Part shown: one piece after another, positions 1 to 11,027 of the stretch
Numbering within the stretch: the stretch's first letter is position 1
Layout: the number at the start of each line of letters is the position of its first letter
Source: Viridothelium virens
Lineage: Eukaryota > Ascomycota > Dothideomycetes > Trypetheliales > Trypetheliaceae
Direction: 5' to 3'
DNA length: 64,000 nucleotides
Assembly (NCBI GenBank): GCA_010094025.1
Contig: ML991806.1
Span: forward strand, 186,001 to 250,000
Notes under the pieces: generated by a model
Told to the model about the DNA's origin: nothing
What the model saw: the letters and a program-made list of their open reading frames with translations, nothing else
Database searches by the model: none
Program-made: the position numbers and the translations under genes

Positions 1-1325
1 TTTCCTAGCTGTTTAACTGAGTGTCTGAGGGTTTATACTAACTTCTGCATTTCTCAAAAGTATCTATTATGAGAGTTGTGGGCGCCACATGGTATGTCAG
101 ACCGGCACTCAGTATGCAAATTGCACTGAATAATTTTCTAGGACTTCAGGCGTCTCTCAGTCCATGCATCGATGTCGTGTCAAGTCTATATCAGATGGTG
201 TGCATTACGTTAGTTGAGATTCTCATCTGAACCCTAATGACTTGTTGTCAGTGCGCCGATTGACTGGAGCTCTCCCCACGGTGACCTGGTTCGACGCAAC
301 TACTGGACTTGCAACCTCATCGAGAAGTAGAGCAGTTCCACTCAGGCACTCATGGCCCTTTATGTCAAGATACTGATCAGTAGCTAGTTGGTACCATCTT
401 GATCTGGATCTGCAACAGACGGGAATCAATGATTTCGAAGGAGAGGTCTCCTTACCCACATTTGAAGGATCAAAGGACAACACAAAGCAGAAGAATAGGA
501 ATGTTGAGGCTGAGCGTGCTTCGATTCAGCTACCGTTCTTGGCCATGATTGCCATGAGACAGCTGACCACAAGTGCTCACGCAGCTATCCATGACGGTAG
601 ATAACACGACCATTCCCTTTTGCATTTGGACTAGATTTAACAGTGCAATTACAGCAGCCACTTCCAGAGCAGAGTCCGCGGAACACTACGGAGGACCACC
701 AATTCATGTCATCGCGGAGTTGTCCCGACAACTAGAGAATTGGCGGGCCGTGCTCCCAAATGCCCTGCAATGGATAGACGAAGAGAGAATGGTCATTTCG
801 GGCTCCAGAGGGACCACACAGCCAGTGCTCTTTTCGTTCAATCCCCCAGCCGATGGGTCTCGTGTTAACTACAAGTACAACATAGATATAGTCACAGCAC
901 AGCTTCGAGCACGATATTACTATGCCCGATTCATCATCTACCGGCCTTTTGTTTACAAGGCATTACATTATCCCTATTCCACAAGCGCACAGGACGCAGA
1001 GGGCGTCGTAACATGCCTAGAGAGTGCCTTGAGCTGGCCGATCATCATGTATCCTCCCAAAGCTAAGAAGCGTTTAATACCATTCCTCTTTGCCTGGACT
1101 CAAAACATCATTGGTATTCTCCTGATTCTTCGCATGTCATTGGAAGACAATATGCTCGGCCGTATTAGCCGAAAGCGTATTCCGCAGGTGGCGGTAGAGG
1201 AGACGGTGAAGCTCATGCTCGACTGGATCCAGGACGTCAAGCAAGAGGATGGAGCGGCAGAATGGTGCTGGCAAATTGTACAGCCGCTGTACAAGGACCT
1301 CTTCCGAGAGGGGGAATTGAGCTGA
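1..1325 (+). CDS. Fungal-specific transcription factor, C-terminal part (5' end outside window)
   Basis: This is the C-terminal regulatory region of a fungal Zn2Cys6-type transcription factor. The DNA-binding N-terminus lies left of the window. I assembled exons 61-91, 142-197, 252-326, 388-596 and 655-1325; all junctions keep frame and have GT..AG ends. The joined product reads IYYESCGRHM, then RRNYWTCNLIEN, then LDLDLQQTGI. This is the order seen in the fungal-trans domain, where an (R)RxYW segment precedes the acidic (L)DLPxTGI segment. The protein then continues with YARFIIYRPFVYKAL and ends in REGELS. Splicing matters here: without it the frame is broken by stops at 238-240, 328-330 and 374-376. 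The regulated pathway cannot be told from this part. Family assignment is fairly safe; gene identity is unknown. Confidence 0.75.
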
Positions 1326-2273
1326 CAGGACCCGGATTTCAACGTGATCTTCGAGGGATGATTGTATGCATCATGTGGTCCTTTCTGCATTTCGGAATTG
1401 GCTACTCATGGTTGCGGAGTCGGATGGGATCAGGCTTTCCATGTCGACTCGAATTACCCGAGCTCCTCGGGCGTTTCCTCGCGCAATTGGGAAGGTTCTT
1501 TCGAGAAGTGGCCGCCTCAGATCAGATACCACAAGAGTTTGACTCCATTTTGCTGAGGTTGACAAGCTTGGAATCTTTTTCAATTGAGCCGGTGGCCACT
1601 ATCATCATGTCGTCCCACGGGCACATACCATTGTCTTTCGGTTGACTTCATTATTGAGGCACAGCGACCAAGCATAGGATACACCATTTTGCATCAAAAA
1701 TATGTAACTAGCTCTTAAAGAAATTCAGCCAGTCACTCAATTCTCCGTAGTGAAGACTCAGCGCCCATGAAGAACGGAACCTTCGCCGAGTCCCTATGAC
1801 ATACAATGTTTTACTGTATCCGATGTCCATTGCGACTTTGCATTAGCGCACTCCATCAAAAAATCCGATCAATCACTGCTTGGCAAGGAGAACAAAGCCG
1901 AGTGTCAACCGGAGCAAGGGCTCTCTTACAGCTCTGATCTTACTGCAGAGCCTTAAGAACACCTCGTTACTGAGTTCATCATCTCAACTCGATAATAGGG
2001 AAGACATTTGGACACACATTGGGACACAGTACCTAGGATGATGAGGGCAAAGCTAATGGGTAGAGTATCGCTTAGTAAGGTAGTTATCCTATGCCTTAAT
2101 AGGCATAGCGCTGTAGCTACTAGTCGGCATCATCGACTTGAACACTTTCTCTCACTATTCGGCAGGGTGAGCCGTACCCCCGAATTGAGACTCCGGATTG
2201 TAGAACACTCGAGCAAAGGTCGTTCTCGGGGTTCGATATCTCGCATTTCGTCGATGGAAGGCTCATTCGTGCC
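1326..2273. other. Intergenic, 948 bases
   Basis: No gene recognised. It contains an 8-base perfect inverted repeat with a 4-base loop at 2089-2108 (arms CTATGCCT and AGGCATAG), just before the open frame of the next gene. The next gene's frame is already open from 2142, so an upstream exon could lie here. Confidence 0.5.
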
Positions 2274-5200
2274 ATGCACCAAGTACCCTCTCCTGCCGCC
2301 CTTCGCATTCTCCGACAGCTCGCATATATCGGCTCTGGCACTGTCGCAGCCGTCGGTGTCCTTGTGGGTGAAGAAAGAAGACGAAGAATCTGTACCGCGC
2401 AACGCATTCTTGACAATAAGAAGAAGCTTCAGTCTTGTGAGCGATGGGTCGGCAACAGGAATATAGGAACGGCGGCAGCAGCTCCCCTGGCCGCACACGA
2501 TTCAGACGATCTCGTGAATGGATTACCACAGGAATGGCAACACCACATACTTCAAGACCGACCTCGCCCTGAAAAAGGGCAAGGCACAGTTGAGGTGGAC
2601 GCTTCGAGGGCGGACTTTCTACCTAGCCAGGTGGCGCGGAACTATGAGCGAGCTCATCGCCGAAAAGGAAGCACTACACCGCGTCACACATGGAAAGTTC
2701 AAACATCGCAAGAGACGCCGAAAACAAGGCACGGTGATGATCGGAAGCGCCCTAAATCAGTATCCAAGAGTATACCGGGATTGAAAGAAAAGCAGTCAGG
2801 TAGGTTATCGGATACACACACGCTCAGGCCTCAACTCCAATCTCAGCAAGACCAAACAGCGCAGCAAACAGGCTGGAGCCCGAAAGCTGTTGACTCGATA
2901 CGTGGACTTTCTACAGAGACACAACCCTATCAATTCCCAGCATTTGAGCCAGCACGGCACGACTCATCGACTGAGCATACCGCTGAGCTCCACAATATCT
3001 CTGTAGATCCCGCGAGCAAGCATAGCGCAAGATCCAGTACAAGCGAAATCGAAATAGGTGGCATTGGCGCGTCTGGTCCAACTTCCAATCTGCCTGACAC
3101 CGATAGGAATCGGGAGGACTTTGGCCGGTCAGGTCAGGTCAACGTGGAAAATGACCTACTACGTAAGCCTGATCCTGGAGCTCTGGAATCTCGGCAACTA
3201 GGCGACTGGTCTCCATTATATCCAATCGATGCTTTAGACAACAGCTTAACCCGAGCTAGCTCGGAGTTCGGAGAATGTGTTTCCGGCTCAAGCCATTCGG
3301 TTATGGCTGTACAAGATGCAAGTCAGAAAGACGATTCGGGGAACCCTCTTCGCTTGTCGTCCTTATCGGTTGATGAGAGTCCCTCCCATGAAATGTTGAC
3401 GCCAATCGAGGACCAGGAGCCTTCAAAAGTTTCAACAAGCGGCCCGAGGGCTGAAAAGGTTCCTGTGGTCCCAGCGAGTCTCACAACCACATTTGGGGAT
3501 TTAGTTTCCTTTGAAGCTATCAAGGAAGACAACGTCCAGCTTCTAAGAAAATTATCAGCGTCCAAAACACCACCAGGTGGCGACGATGCAATAGATCGAT
3601 TGCTCCAGCAGACTGAGGACGGCACGTTTGGAGTTGAACGTCTGTCACTACTTTTGAACGATCGAAAGGCCTATAACCAGGCCTACCATGAAATAAGAAG
3701 GCTTCCCGAGGCTCAAACGAAACTGCACATAAACGCCAGCTTTCCATCCGGAATCGGCCAGCTTGCAACTTGGCAGCTCAGAGATCTAATTATGACGAAG
3801 AAAATTGCGTATCACCTGGCCTATAAAGTTTGCAGTCGACTCATGAAGCTGCATCGCTACCAAGAGGCCATCAGTCTGTTTGTACAGGTCTTTGGAGGAT
3901 GCATGAGAGGCTCAATCAACGACGCAAATCTACCCGACTTACCAATGCGTCTGCCCGCAAGGTGGAAAAGTCGTGGCCTCCTTCTCCGGATATTTGCGGC
4001 ATCTTTGAACAGGGCTGACTGGTCGTCGGTCCAGACTCTGTTCAATCTAGCTGCTTCATCACACAGTCAAGGCGCTGCGCTGGAAGTCATCCAATCGCGT
4101 GTGCGTGATCTATGTGCGAAGAGCCGGCATGTGGAGGCAGCCAAGATCTTGTGGCTTGTGCCAGAGATGCGCTACACAGACGCGGCATTACTGGAACGGT
4201 CTATGGAGATTACGTCGGAAGTTCTACACAGTGCACTCGCCGCAGGCGATCTGCTGGTGGCTTTTAAAACGTTCGAATGGACAGAAGGGCAAGGCTTTCC
4301 GGACAAAGCAGGGCGCCTAGAACCGATCATTCGTGCCTGTCTCGAATACAGCCCTGATTCAAATGCTTCGGCAGCAGACGCGCCCCCTGAGAAGCAAGGA
4401 GAAGTCCTCTCTAAGACACATCCCATCCTCTTCGCTGTGTCGATGACGCGTGGACTTCCTCAAACGGCTATTGCATTGGCACGATATGTCGTACATTCGA
4501 ACGCTGAGTGGAACAATGACAAGGATCTCGTTCTTGCTTGCAATGCCGTCATGAGGCGGGTATGGAGGGAGACGTCGAACTTCTGGCTGCTTCATGGACT
4601 GTACGAAGATATGTATCTTTCTACAAAGACTCGTGGTAACCTACCCGTGAGTATATACAATTGCTGGTTGACGATTTGCTACAAAGCCGGGCATGGTGAT
4701 GAGGCACAGCGGTGCTTACAGGACCTGCAATCTGCCGGGGGCCCTGGGGCAGATATCTCGAGTTTTGGTGAGATCATGTATGGCCATGCTATGGCTGGGA
4801 ATTGGCCCGCAGTTGAGGCAATGCTCCTACGCCTTCATGAGACTGGACAGATGTCTATGTTTTCCCGTCGCTGCTACTTGACTTTCGGCAAGATCTTCCA
4901 AGGGTTCCTGAGGGAGTTTGGTGTTCAAAGAGGATGGTGCTTTATCACAAAAGTCATAGAAGAGTACGGAGTAGAGCCGAGCGTGCGGCTCTCGAACTTG
5001 TTTTTGGATCACTGCGTGCAAGAGCGGCAGTGGTCAATGCCCGTGACTTGGTTTCGATGGCTAAACGAACATGGATTTCAGCTTCGCATTAACGCAATGA
5101 GCGTACTTCAGATGATGCGTCGTTTCCAGCTACACTTCCGGCCCGAGCGGAGCCAATTTGTGCATATGTGCCATACGCTGCGGCAAACTAGGAAAGGGCT

Positions 5201-6425
5201 TGTGACGCATCAGCTTTGGAGGAAAACCCTAGAGGCCGTGGCCTACGATGCTCGTAGGCGTGTCTGGCGTCTCGACTCCTCAAAAGACTCAAAAGACCCA
5301 ATCGTTTGGAGATGGAAATCTCTCATTGAGCATCCGATGGCGAAGCTGGAACAGAACCTGAAAACACTGCCATCTGTTTGGCATGTTGCCCCAGATGAAT
5401 TTGGACTGCCCGAAAGCGAGGCCAGCAAAGAGAATGATTTTCTGAATCTTCCGGACAACCTGTCGAGACACCGCTTCAGTTCTTCCCGGCTCGACCAACA
5501 AATGACTTCGGCCGTGTCTTTGCAGAAACCTGCTGAAGCCGTTCAGATGTTTCGGCAAAGCCTTTCTGCTGCAGGCTACAAGCACTCCAACATCTCTTTG
5601 TCTATTGCTGTCGATGCCAGCCTCCGGGCAAATGAAGGCTTCCCTGGCCCAGCACACGAACTACTCCGCGAAGCCAAGGATGCAGGCCTTGACATCATAG
5701 CTGCGAAGAAACCTATTCTAATCCATCGACTGCGAATGCACAGATGGTACAACAGTAACTCGTCAATGAAGGAGATGGTCATCCGATTTTACCAATCCCT
5801 GGCCAATGCTGGTAAACATGACCAGCATCATTTGTGTGTATCGGCCGCTAAACACCTCATCTTTTGCGGAAAGGCTGAAGCTGGAGTCGAGCTCTTGAGC
5901 TTCATCTACAAATCACATTACGCAAAGCAAGTTCCAATGGACATTGTAGCTATGTCGGTTTTTGTGAAGGGCTATGCGGCGATCGGCCACTTACAGGGTA
6001 TCAAATGGGCTGTCAACAAGGTTCTCGAGGATGAGATGAGGATTGACACGAAGTTTTGTCAAGAGTTGTCAATGGCACGCAAGCCGCTACGCGAACTCTC
6101 ACAGAGTCCAGGATTGTCGCAAGACTCCCAAACTAAGGTGCATGAGGCATTGGACCAGCTCAAGGCATGGCAAGCTCAGTGTCTGAAACGCCGAGATGAG
6201 CAAGAGATCAGGACAAAGACAGATGGCCGGACATTGGTCAAGATTATCCAGGAACTTTCAACTGATTTCGACGGTAATGACGACTTCAGCAAAGATTCTG
6301 AAGGATCAGGCGATAATGGCAAGATATGCGGGCTTCGAAGACCCACTAAAATAGCAAGGTACTTTCTGTATGAACCCGTCCGTCCGGAACAAAAAGGATC
6401 CAAGCGCGGAGGAAGAACACATTGA
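2274..6425 (+). CDS. Pentatricopeptide-repeat-type protein, probably mitochondrial
   Basis: An uninterrupted 1,383-residue frame. The first 60 residues are basic with hydrophobic stretches (LAYIGSGTVAAVGVLVGEE, then RRRR), which suits a mitochondrial targeting sequence. Residues 60-420 are hydrophilic and low-complexity. The rest is helical repeats of PPR/TPR type: for example SIYNCWLTICYKAG.GDEA and SSFGEIMYGHAMAGNWPAVEAML around residues 790-850, with further helix pairs to about residue 1250. The C-terminus is acidic, then basic. Fungal PPR proteins of this size usually act on mitochondrial transcripts (stability, splicing or translation), but I cannot name the RNA target. The start is uncertain: the frame is open without a Met back to 2142 (stop at 2139-2141), so an upstream exon may supply the true N-terminus. 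The neighbouring CCT8 is on the same strand but unrelated. Confidence 0.8.
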   Translation: MHQVPSPAALRILRQLAYIGSGTVAAVGVLVGEERRRRICTAQRILDNKKKLQSCERWVGNRNIGTAAAAPLAAHDSDDLVNGLPQEWQHHILQDRPRPEKGQGTVEVDASRADFLPSQVARNYERAHRRKGSTTPRHTWKVQTSQETPKTRHGDDRKRPKSVSKSIPGLKEKQSGRLSDTHTLRPQLQSQQDQTAQQTGWSPKAVDSIRGLSTETQPYQFPAFEPARHDSSTEHTAELHNISVDPASKHSARSSTSEIEIGGIGASGPTSNLPDTDRNREDFGRSGQVNVENDLLRKPDPGALESRQLGDWSPLYPIDALDNSLTRASSEFGECVSGSSHSVMAVQDASQKDDSGNPLRLSSLSVDESPSHEMLTPIEDQEPSKVSTSGPRAEKVPVVPASLTTTFGDLVSFEAIKEDNVQLLRKLSASKTPPGGDDAIDRLLQQTEDGTFGVERLSLLLNDRKAYNQAYHEIRRLPEAQTKLHINASFPSGIGQLATWQLRDLIMTKKIAYHLAYKVCSRLMKLHRYQEAISLFVQVFGGCMRGSINDANLPDLPMRLPARWKSRGLLLRIFAASLNRADWSSVQTLFNLAASSHSQGAALEVIQSRVRDLCAKSRHVEAAKILWLVPEMRYTDAALLERSMEITSEVLHSALAAGDLLVAFKTFEWTEGQGFPDKAGRLEPIIRACLEYSPDSNASAADAPPEKQGEVLSKTHPILFAVSMTRGLPQTAIALARYVVHSNAEWNNDKDLVLACNAVMRRVWRETSNFWLLHGLYEDMYLSTKTRGNLPVSIYNCWLTICYKAGHGDEAQRCLQDLQSAGGPGADISSFGEIMYGHAMAGNWPAVEAMLLRLHETGQMSMFSRRCYLTFGKIFQGFLREFGVQRGWCFITKVIEEYGVEPSVRLSNLFLDHCVQERQWSMPVTWFRWLNEHGFQLRINAMSVLQMMRRFQLHFRPERSQFVHMCHTLRQTRKGLVTHQLWRKTLEAVAYDARRRVWRLDSSKDSKDPIVWRWKSLIEHPMAKLEQNLKTLPSVWHVAPDEFGLPESEASKENDFLNLPDNLSRHRFSSSRLDQQMTSAVSLQKPAEAVQMFRQSLSAAGYKHSNISLSIAVDASLRANEGFPGPAHELLREAKDAGLDIIAAKKPILIHRLRMHRWYNSNSSMKEMVIRFYQSLANAGKHDQHHLCVSAAKHLIFCGKAEAGVELLSFIYKSHYAKQVPMDIVAMSVFVKGYAAIGHLQGIKWAVNKVLEDEMRIDTKFCQELSMARKPLRELSQSPGLSQDSQTKVHEALDQLKAWQAQCLKRRDEQEIRTKTDGRTLVKIIQELSTDFDGNDDFSKDSEGSGDNGKICGLRRPTKIARYFLYEPVRPEQKGSKRGGRTH

Positions 6426-7138
6426 TGTGCATGTCCTTGAAAACGGGACTGCAGCGAGTATTGCCAAGTCCGAGGTTCCATCAAAGCGAGCATGGTGCTT
6501 CTTCTCTTCCTGAGTCTGTCTGTCCAGGGGAGGTATGTGCATACTTGAGCAAAGAGATGACTGAGATACCCACGTAAAGTTTTTATTGCATATAGTGTAC
6601 TACATAGCAACCAAAGCATTGAAATATATTCGGATACCATGCATCCATACCTCCATAGGTTCCCAACAGATTGGGAGCATTTTTCTTCTGCTTGTAGGAA
6701 ATCTATGAGATTAGGAGATAAGATCCATCGTCCTCTCTCAACACTTGTGAATGTGTTTTGCTGCTGCTAGCCGATTAATGGAATGCAGCCTTGTTCTTGG
6801 TAGAATGATATGCATCATGCTGACATATTGATTGTTTTGTATTAGTTGTACAGGCAATTTTCTGCATTATATTTACATATAATCTGAGTCTTTGAGGTTT
6901 GTGCAAGAATACCTCTTATATGTGGAGTACATGACCTAGGTAGCTACCCATCTCAATGCTCCCTGGTGCGGACAGAAAAAAACGCGTCGGCCAAAATTCT
7001 TGACGCGACTCCAACGTCTGCTCTACCGATTACAGGTAGAGTAGATCTCACTACCACCACCCCAACCCTCTCACCGCAATCCTTCTGCCTTACCATTTCT
7101 CTACCGCCTCTAAATCCCCTCGTATCATCTCACCGATC
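6426..7138. other. Intergenic, 713 bases
   Basis: 3' flank of the PPR gene and promoter of CCT8. The last 100 bases before the CCT8 start are rich in C and T, as is usual for strong fungal promoters. Nothing else recognised. Confidence 0.5.
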
Positions 7139-9090
7139 ATGTCCCTCTCAATACCCAGCGCCCCAAACAGCGGGCTCTTCAAGCAAGGCTACCAAAAGTC
7201 AGTCCATCCCTTCCGCACAACAACCTATCAAACCCCCCTTACTAACCCTGCCTTCCCTCCCCGCAGCCATGATGCAGAAGACGGCGCCGTCCTCCGCAAC
7301 ATCGACGCCTGCCGCACCATCGCCTCGACGGTCAGCACCTCGCTCGGCCCCTACGGCCGCAACAAGATCGTCATCAACCACCTGCAGAAGCTGATCCTGA
7401 CGTCGGACGCGGCGACCATCCTGCGCGAGCTCGAGGTCGTGCACCCGGCGGCCAAGCTGCTCGTCATGGCGTGTCAGCAGCAGGAGGCGGAGATGGGCGA
7501 TGCGACGAACCTGGTCATGGTGTTGGCGGGGGAGCTGCTGAAGAAGGCGGAGGAGCTACTGCGGATGGGGCTTAAGACCAGTGATGTGGTGGGGGGGTAT
7601 GAGAGGGCGGGGACGGTGGCGTTGAAGGCGTTGGAAGGTAAGTGGGTTTGCTTTTGGACATTTTCGCATGAGGGGCTACCTGATGGTTTTTGTGTGTCTT
7701 GAGTGGAGATGCGTTGCTTCGCCTTATTTTTTCCGGGAGCAGATTTTCTTTCGGCCTTAAACATGGAACGATACCATGAGTTACCTACCACTGTCTAACC
7801 AGAAGACTCGAAAGCTAATGCACTACCACCGCAGACCTCGAAATCGACCGTGTCGACGACCTCCGCTCCCACGACGACCTCAGCAGAGCCCTCCGCACCG
7901 TCATCGCCTCGAAGCAGTCCGGCGCGGAAGACTTCCTCGCCTCCCTCGTCGCCGAAGCCGTCCTCGCCGTCCTCCCCAAGAACCCCGTCAACTTCAACAT
8001 CGACAACATCCGCGTCGTCAAGATCATGGGCGGCTCGCTCCCGCAATCACGCGTCGTCAAGGGCATGGTCTTCGGGCGCGAGCCCGACGGCAGCGTCAAG
8101 AAGGCGAGCAGGGCGAAGGTCGGCGTCTACAGCTGCCCGATCGACATCAGTCAGACGGAGACGAAGGGGACGGTGCTGCTGCACAATGCGAAGGAGATGC
8201 TGGACTTTACGAAGGGCGAGGAGGCGCAGGTCGAGCAGATTGTCAAGGAGTTGCATGATTCGGGGCTGAGGGTCGTGGTGGCTGGCTCGACGATTGGGGA
8301 GCTGGCGCTGCACTATCTCAACCGCTACGGCATCCTGGTCATCAAGGTGCTGTCGAAGTTTGAGCTCAGGCGACTGTGTCGGGTGGTGGGTGCGACGCCC
8401 CTAGCGAGGCTGGGTGCCCCGATGCCAGATGAGATGGGAAATGTGGATGTGGTGGAGACGCTGGAGATAGGTGGGGATCGGGTCACTGTGTTCAGACAGG
8501 AGAACGAGGCTACGAGAACCGCGACTCTGGTCCTTCGAGGTGCTACGCAGAACGCCCTGGACGATATTGAGCGCGCGGTCGACGATGGCGTCAATGTGGT
8601 GAAGGCCATCACGAAGGATGCGCGATTAGTTCCTGGGGCTGGTGCAGCAGAGATGCAAATCATAGAAAGAGTCTCACGTGTTGCTGAGCGGACACAAGGT
8701 CTAGCGCAGTATTCGATGAAGAAGTTCGCCGAAGCTTTCGAGGTCGTCCCTCGCGTGTTGGCAGAGAGTGCGGGTCTTGATGCTACGGCCGTGCTAGGGA
8801 GGCTGTATACTGCACATTCACATCAGACCACGCCGTCTTCAGGGAAGAAGGATAAAGAGCAGCAACCAGAAGTGTGTACCGTGGGGGTTGACGTCGAAAA
8901 TGAGGACGGAACAGGGACGCTGGATGCGGAGGACGAAGGCATCTTGGATCTTATGGTGACTAAGAGCTGGGCAATCAAGCTGGCAGGTGAAGCAGCCAGG
9001 ACAGTCTTGAGTGTAGATCAGATCATTGTTGCGAGGCAGGCTGGAGGACCAAAACCACCCGGCCCAAATCCAAATTGGGATGAAGATTGA
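7139..9090 (+). CDS. CCT8: T-complex protein 1 subunit theta (CCT8)
   Basis: Subunit theta of the cytosolic TRiC/CCT chaperonin, which folds actin, tubulin and other proteins with ATP. Exons 7139-7197, 7267-7637 and 7835-9090 give 561 residues, close to the roughly 550-570 residues usual for CCT subunits. The N-terminus (NSGLFKQGYQ) is typical of theta. It is followed by RTIASTVSTSLGPYGRNKI, the nucleotide-contact region, and LTSDAATILRELEVVHPAAK. The apical domain carries SRVVKGMVFGRE, and VPGAGAAEMQI lies in the C-terminal equatorial domain. One oddity is that the usual GDGT(N) nucleotide motif reads GDATN (about residue 95), which may be normal for fungal theta subunits. Introns are 69 and 197 bases. 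Exons 2 and 3 both start C-rich and end G-rich on the coding strand (see findings). Confidence 0.96.
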
Positions 9091-9704
9091 TTCGTTAGAG
9101 CTGTACACTAATATAGATACCTTAAACCAAGAGATAAAACATTGGAACTGTGAGCGTAGACTTTGTCGAAACGCGTAACTACGAAGTTGGGGAGGCGCAA
9201 TAGGGAGATGGTCCTCATGTACTGTACTCTTTACCTTATGGTCCGCATGTAAGGCGGGATAAAACCTCTAATATTCAAAAATTTTCATGATTTCATAAAT
9301 GACGTTCGATCTTCAGGCTAAGTAACAAAACATCTACAGCCCAAAATCCACCTCAGATATTTTTAGCGGTCTCGGAATGCTTTTTTTCCTCTTTTCTTTT
9401 CTTTTTCCCCCCCTCAATTTCGTCCAAATTGATAGTGAGCCTACCAAGGCGGTCGTGCACTTGGAGTATGATATGTCCTTATATAAGTGCGGAGGAGGAT
9501 CTTCCGCAGATTAAGGGGCGATATTCTACACGAACATGTGGCTGACACGGTATGGGCCGTTAGAGGACTAGGAACCATTCATGCTCCTCACTTAACATGC
9601 TGTCCACATACAGCTCTGTTGTTCTTTTTTTAGGCAAGAATTCGACGGTATCATAAAACCATGAGACTCCATGGAGCCTTAACGTATCGACAATTATTGG
9701 AAAT
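9091..9704. other. Convergent intergenic, 614 bases
   Basis: Lies between the 3' ends of CCT8 (+) and the rhodopsin-like gene (-). It holds a pyrimidine tract at about 9379-9415 (T/C only, ending in a run of C). No gene recognised. Confidence 0.5.
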
Positions 9705-11027
9705 CTACATAGACTGCTCTTCAGCAGATTTTATTTCGATCTGACGTTCGACCCAGATCTGTGCCGTCCCATCACATTCTATGCTTGTTGTTCTATCTTC
9801 TTGACTGCCATTCTGCAAAGCGTCAAGGGATCCGGCTTGCGCGACATTAGCGAGGGGGATATTGTCTTTATCGATTTCGCGACTATGCGTGGCAGCGTGG
9901 TTAGGTTTACCGCCGCCATAGATCGTAGTCTTGAGACGGGTCTCGTCAAGAGGTGCAAAAGCATGGCTTCTGCGGTGGTAGACCGAGGTTCCACCTGAAG
10001 TGCGGCCTGAGTAGTCGAGTCCGTAAGGATATTCCTGGCCTTGATGACTCTTGTAGACTTTGAGCATTGCTGGCACGATGACTGGTAGGCACGCGCAGGT
10101 AATAGCGGTGACTTCGGTAGCCGCAGAAAGAGCCAGGAAGATTACCACACCATCTAGATCTTATCAGTCGAGAAAGAAAATGATTAGGATGCCGAAGCAA
10201 GGCTTACAGCTGGGATCAACCTTGTCATCGGTGTCCGTAGTGAGCTCGATGATACGAGCCATGTCCAGAGCGCAGGCAATCACACCAATAGAGAAGACAC
10301 CGACGAGACCAAATTTAGTCTTTCGTGCCATCCGAAGCTGCGAGATGGTGACGAGAGGAAGGAGCAGGATAGCAACATCTGAGACAATACCAAAGATCAG
10401 TGGGATAGCGACGTGGATGACGGTTGTTGCATTGCATTGTCCCTCTATTGAATAAGGTGGAGGAACGTGGTATCTGGAGTAGTACCGCATGTAGTACCAC
10501 TGAACCGGCCAGCATTGGAAGATATAGAAGCCAGAAGCACCGAAGAACCAGAGCAGGACATATATTACGTTTCCCCACCAAGCGACTTTCAGCCATTTCT
10601 GGTTCACAAGGAACAGGCGTCGGTAAAAGTAGAGGAGGGTAAGCTTGATGAATGTGAATGTCGGACCAGTGAGCACCATGACAATCCAGACGTGTTTGAA
10701 GGCGTTAGAAAGGTTCCGTGGGTAATGGGGGTCTTCGGCAACGACACGCCAAGAATGAAGGCCGAGTCCATAGCGCGTTGCAGCCAAGAGATTACCGATT
10801 ACCACGTCAACAAAGCCAGCAGAGAGAAGCATAAAAAGATCTTCAATGAAAATATGCCGGAACTTGAAGCCAGAGTGACGGTAGTGAAAGAAATAGTTGG
10901 CAACAAGACGACCCCCAGCTACAAGGTTGTTGAGAACGAGCAGAATCGACAGGCTCACGTAAAGAGATGGCCGGCGGTCATTGTCCCAATGTGCTTCCTC
11001 GAATGGTGTCAGTGGAGGGAGGGTCAT
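9705..11027 (-). CDS. Fungal rhodopsin-like seven-transmembrane protein
   Basis: Exons on the minus strand are 11027-10208 and 10153-9705 (54-base intron, GTAAGC..CTAG), giving 422 residues. About seven hydrophobic helices are visible, for example VSLSILLVLNNLVAGGRLV, the IFIEDLFMLLSAGFVDVVI segment, FTFIKLTLLYFYRRLFL, VIYVLLWFFGASGFYIF and, across the splice junction, VIFLALSAATEVTAI. The IKLTLLYFYRR helix and the hydrophilic C-terminal tail of roughly 110 residues match the large fungal family annotated as rhodopsin-domain integral membrane proteins. Despite that name these proteins are not known photoreceptors, I see no evidence for a retinal-binding lysine, and their function is unknown. 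The gene is divergent from the MFS gene across a long 1.8-kb gap. Confidence 0.85.

Noticed and set aside
2008-2466. 152-codon frame overlapping the PPR start
   Set aside because: Overlaps the better supported PPR frame and shows no family features.
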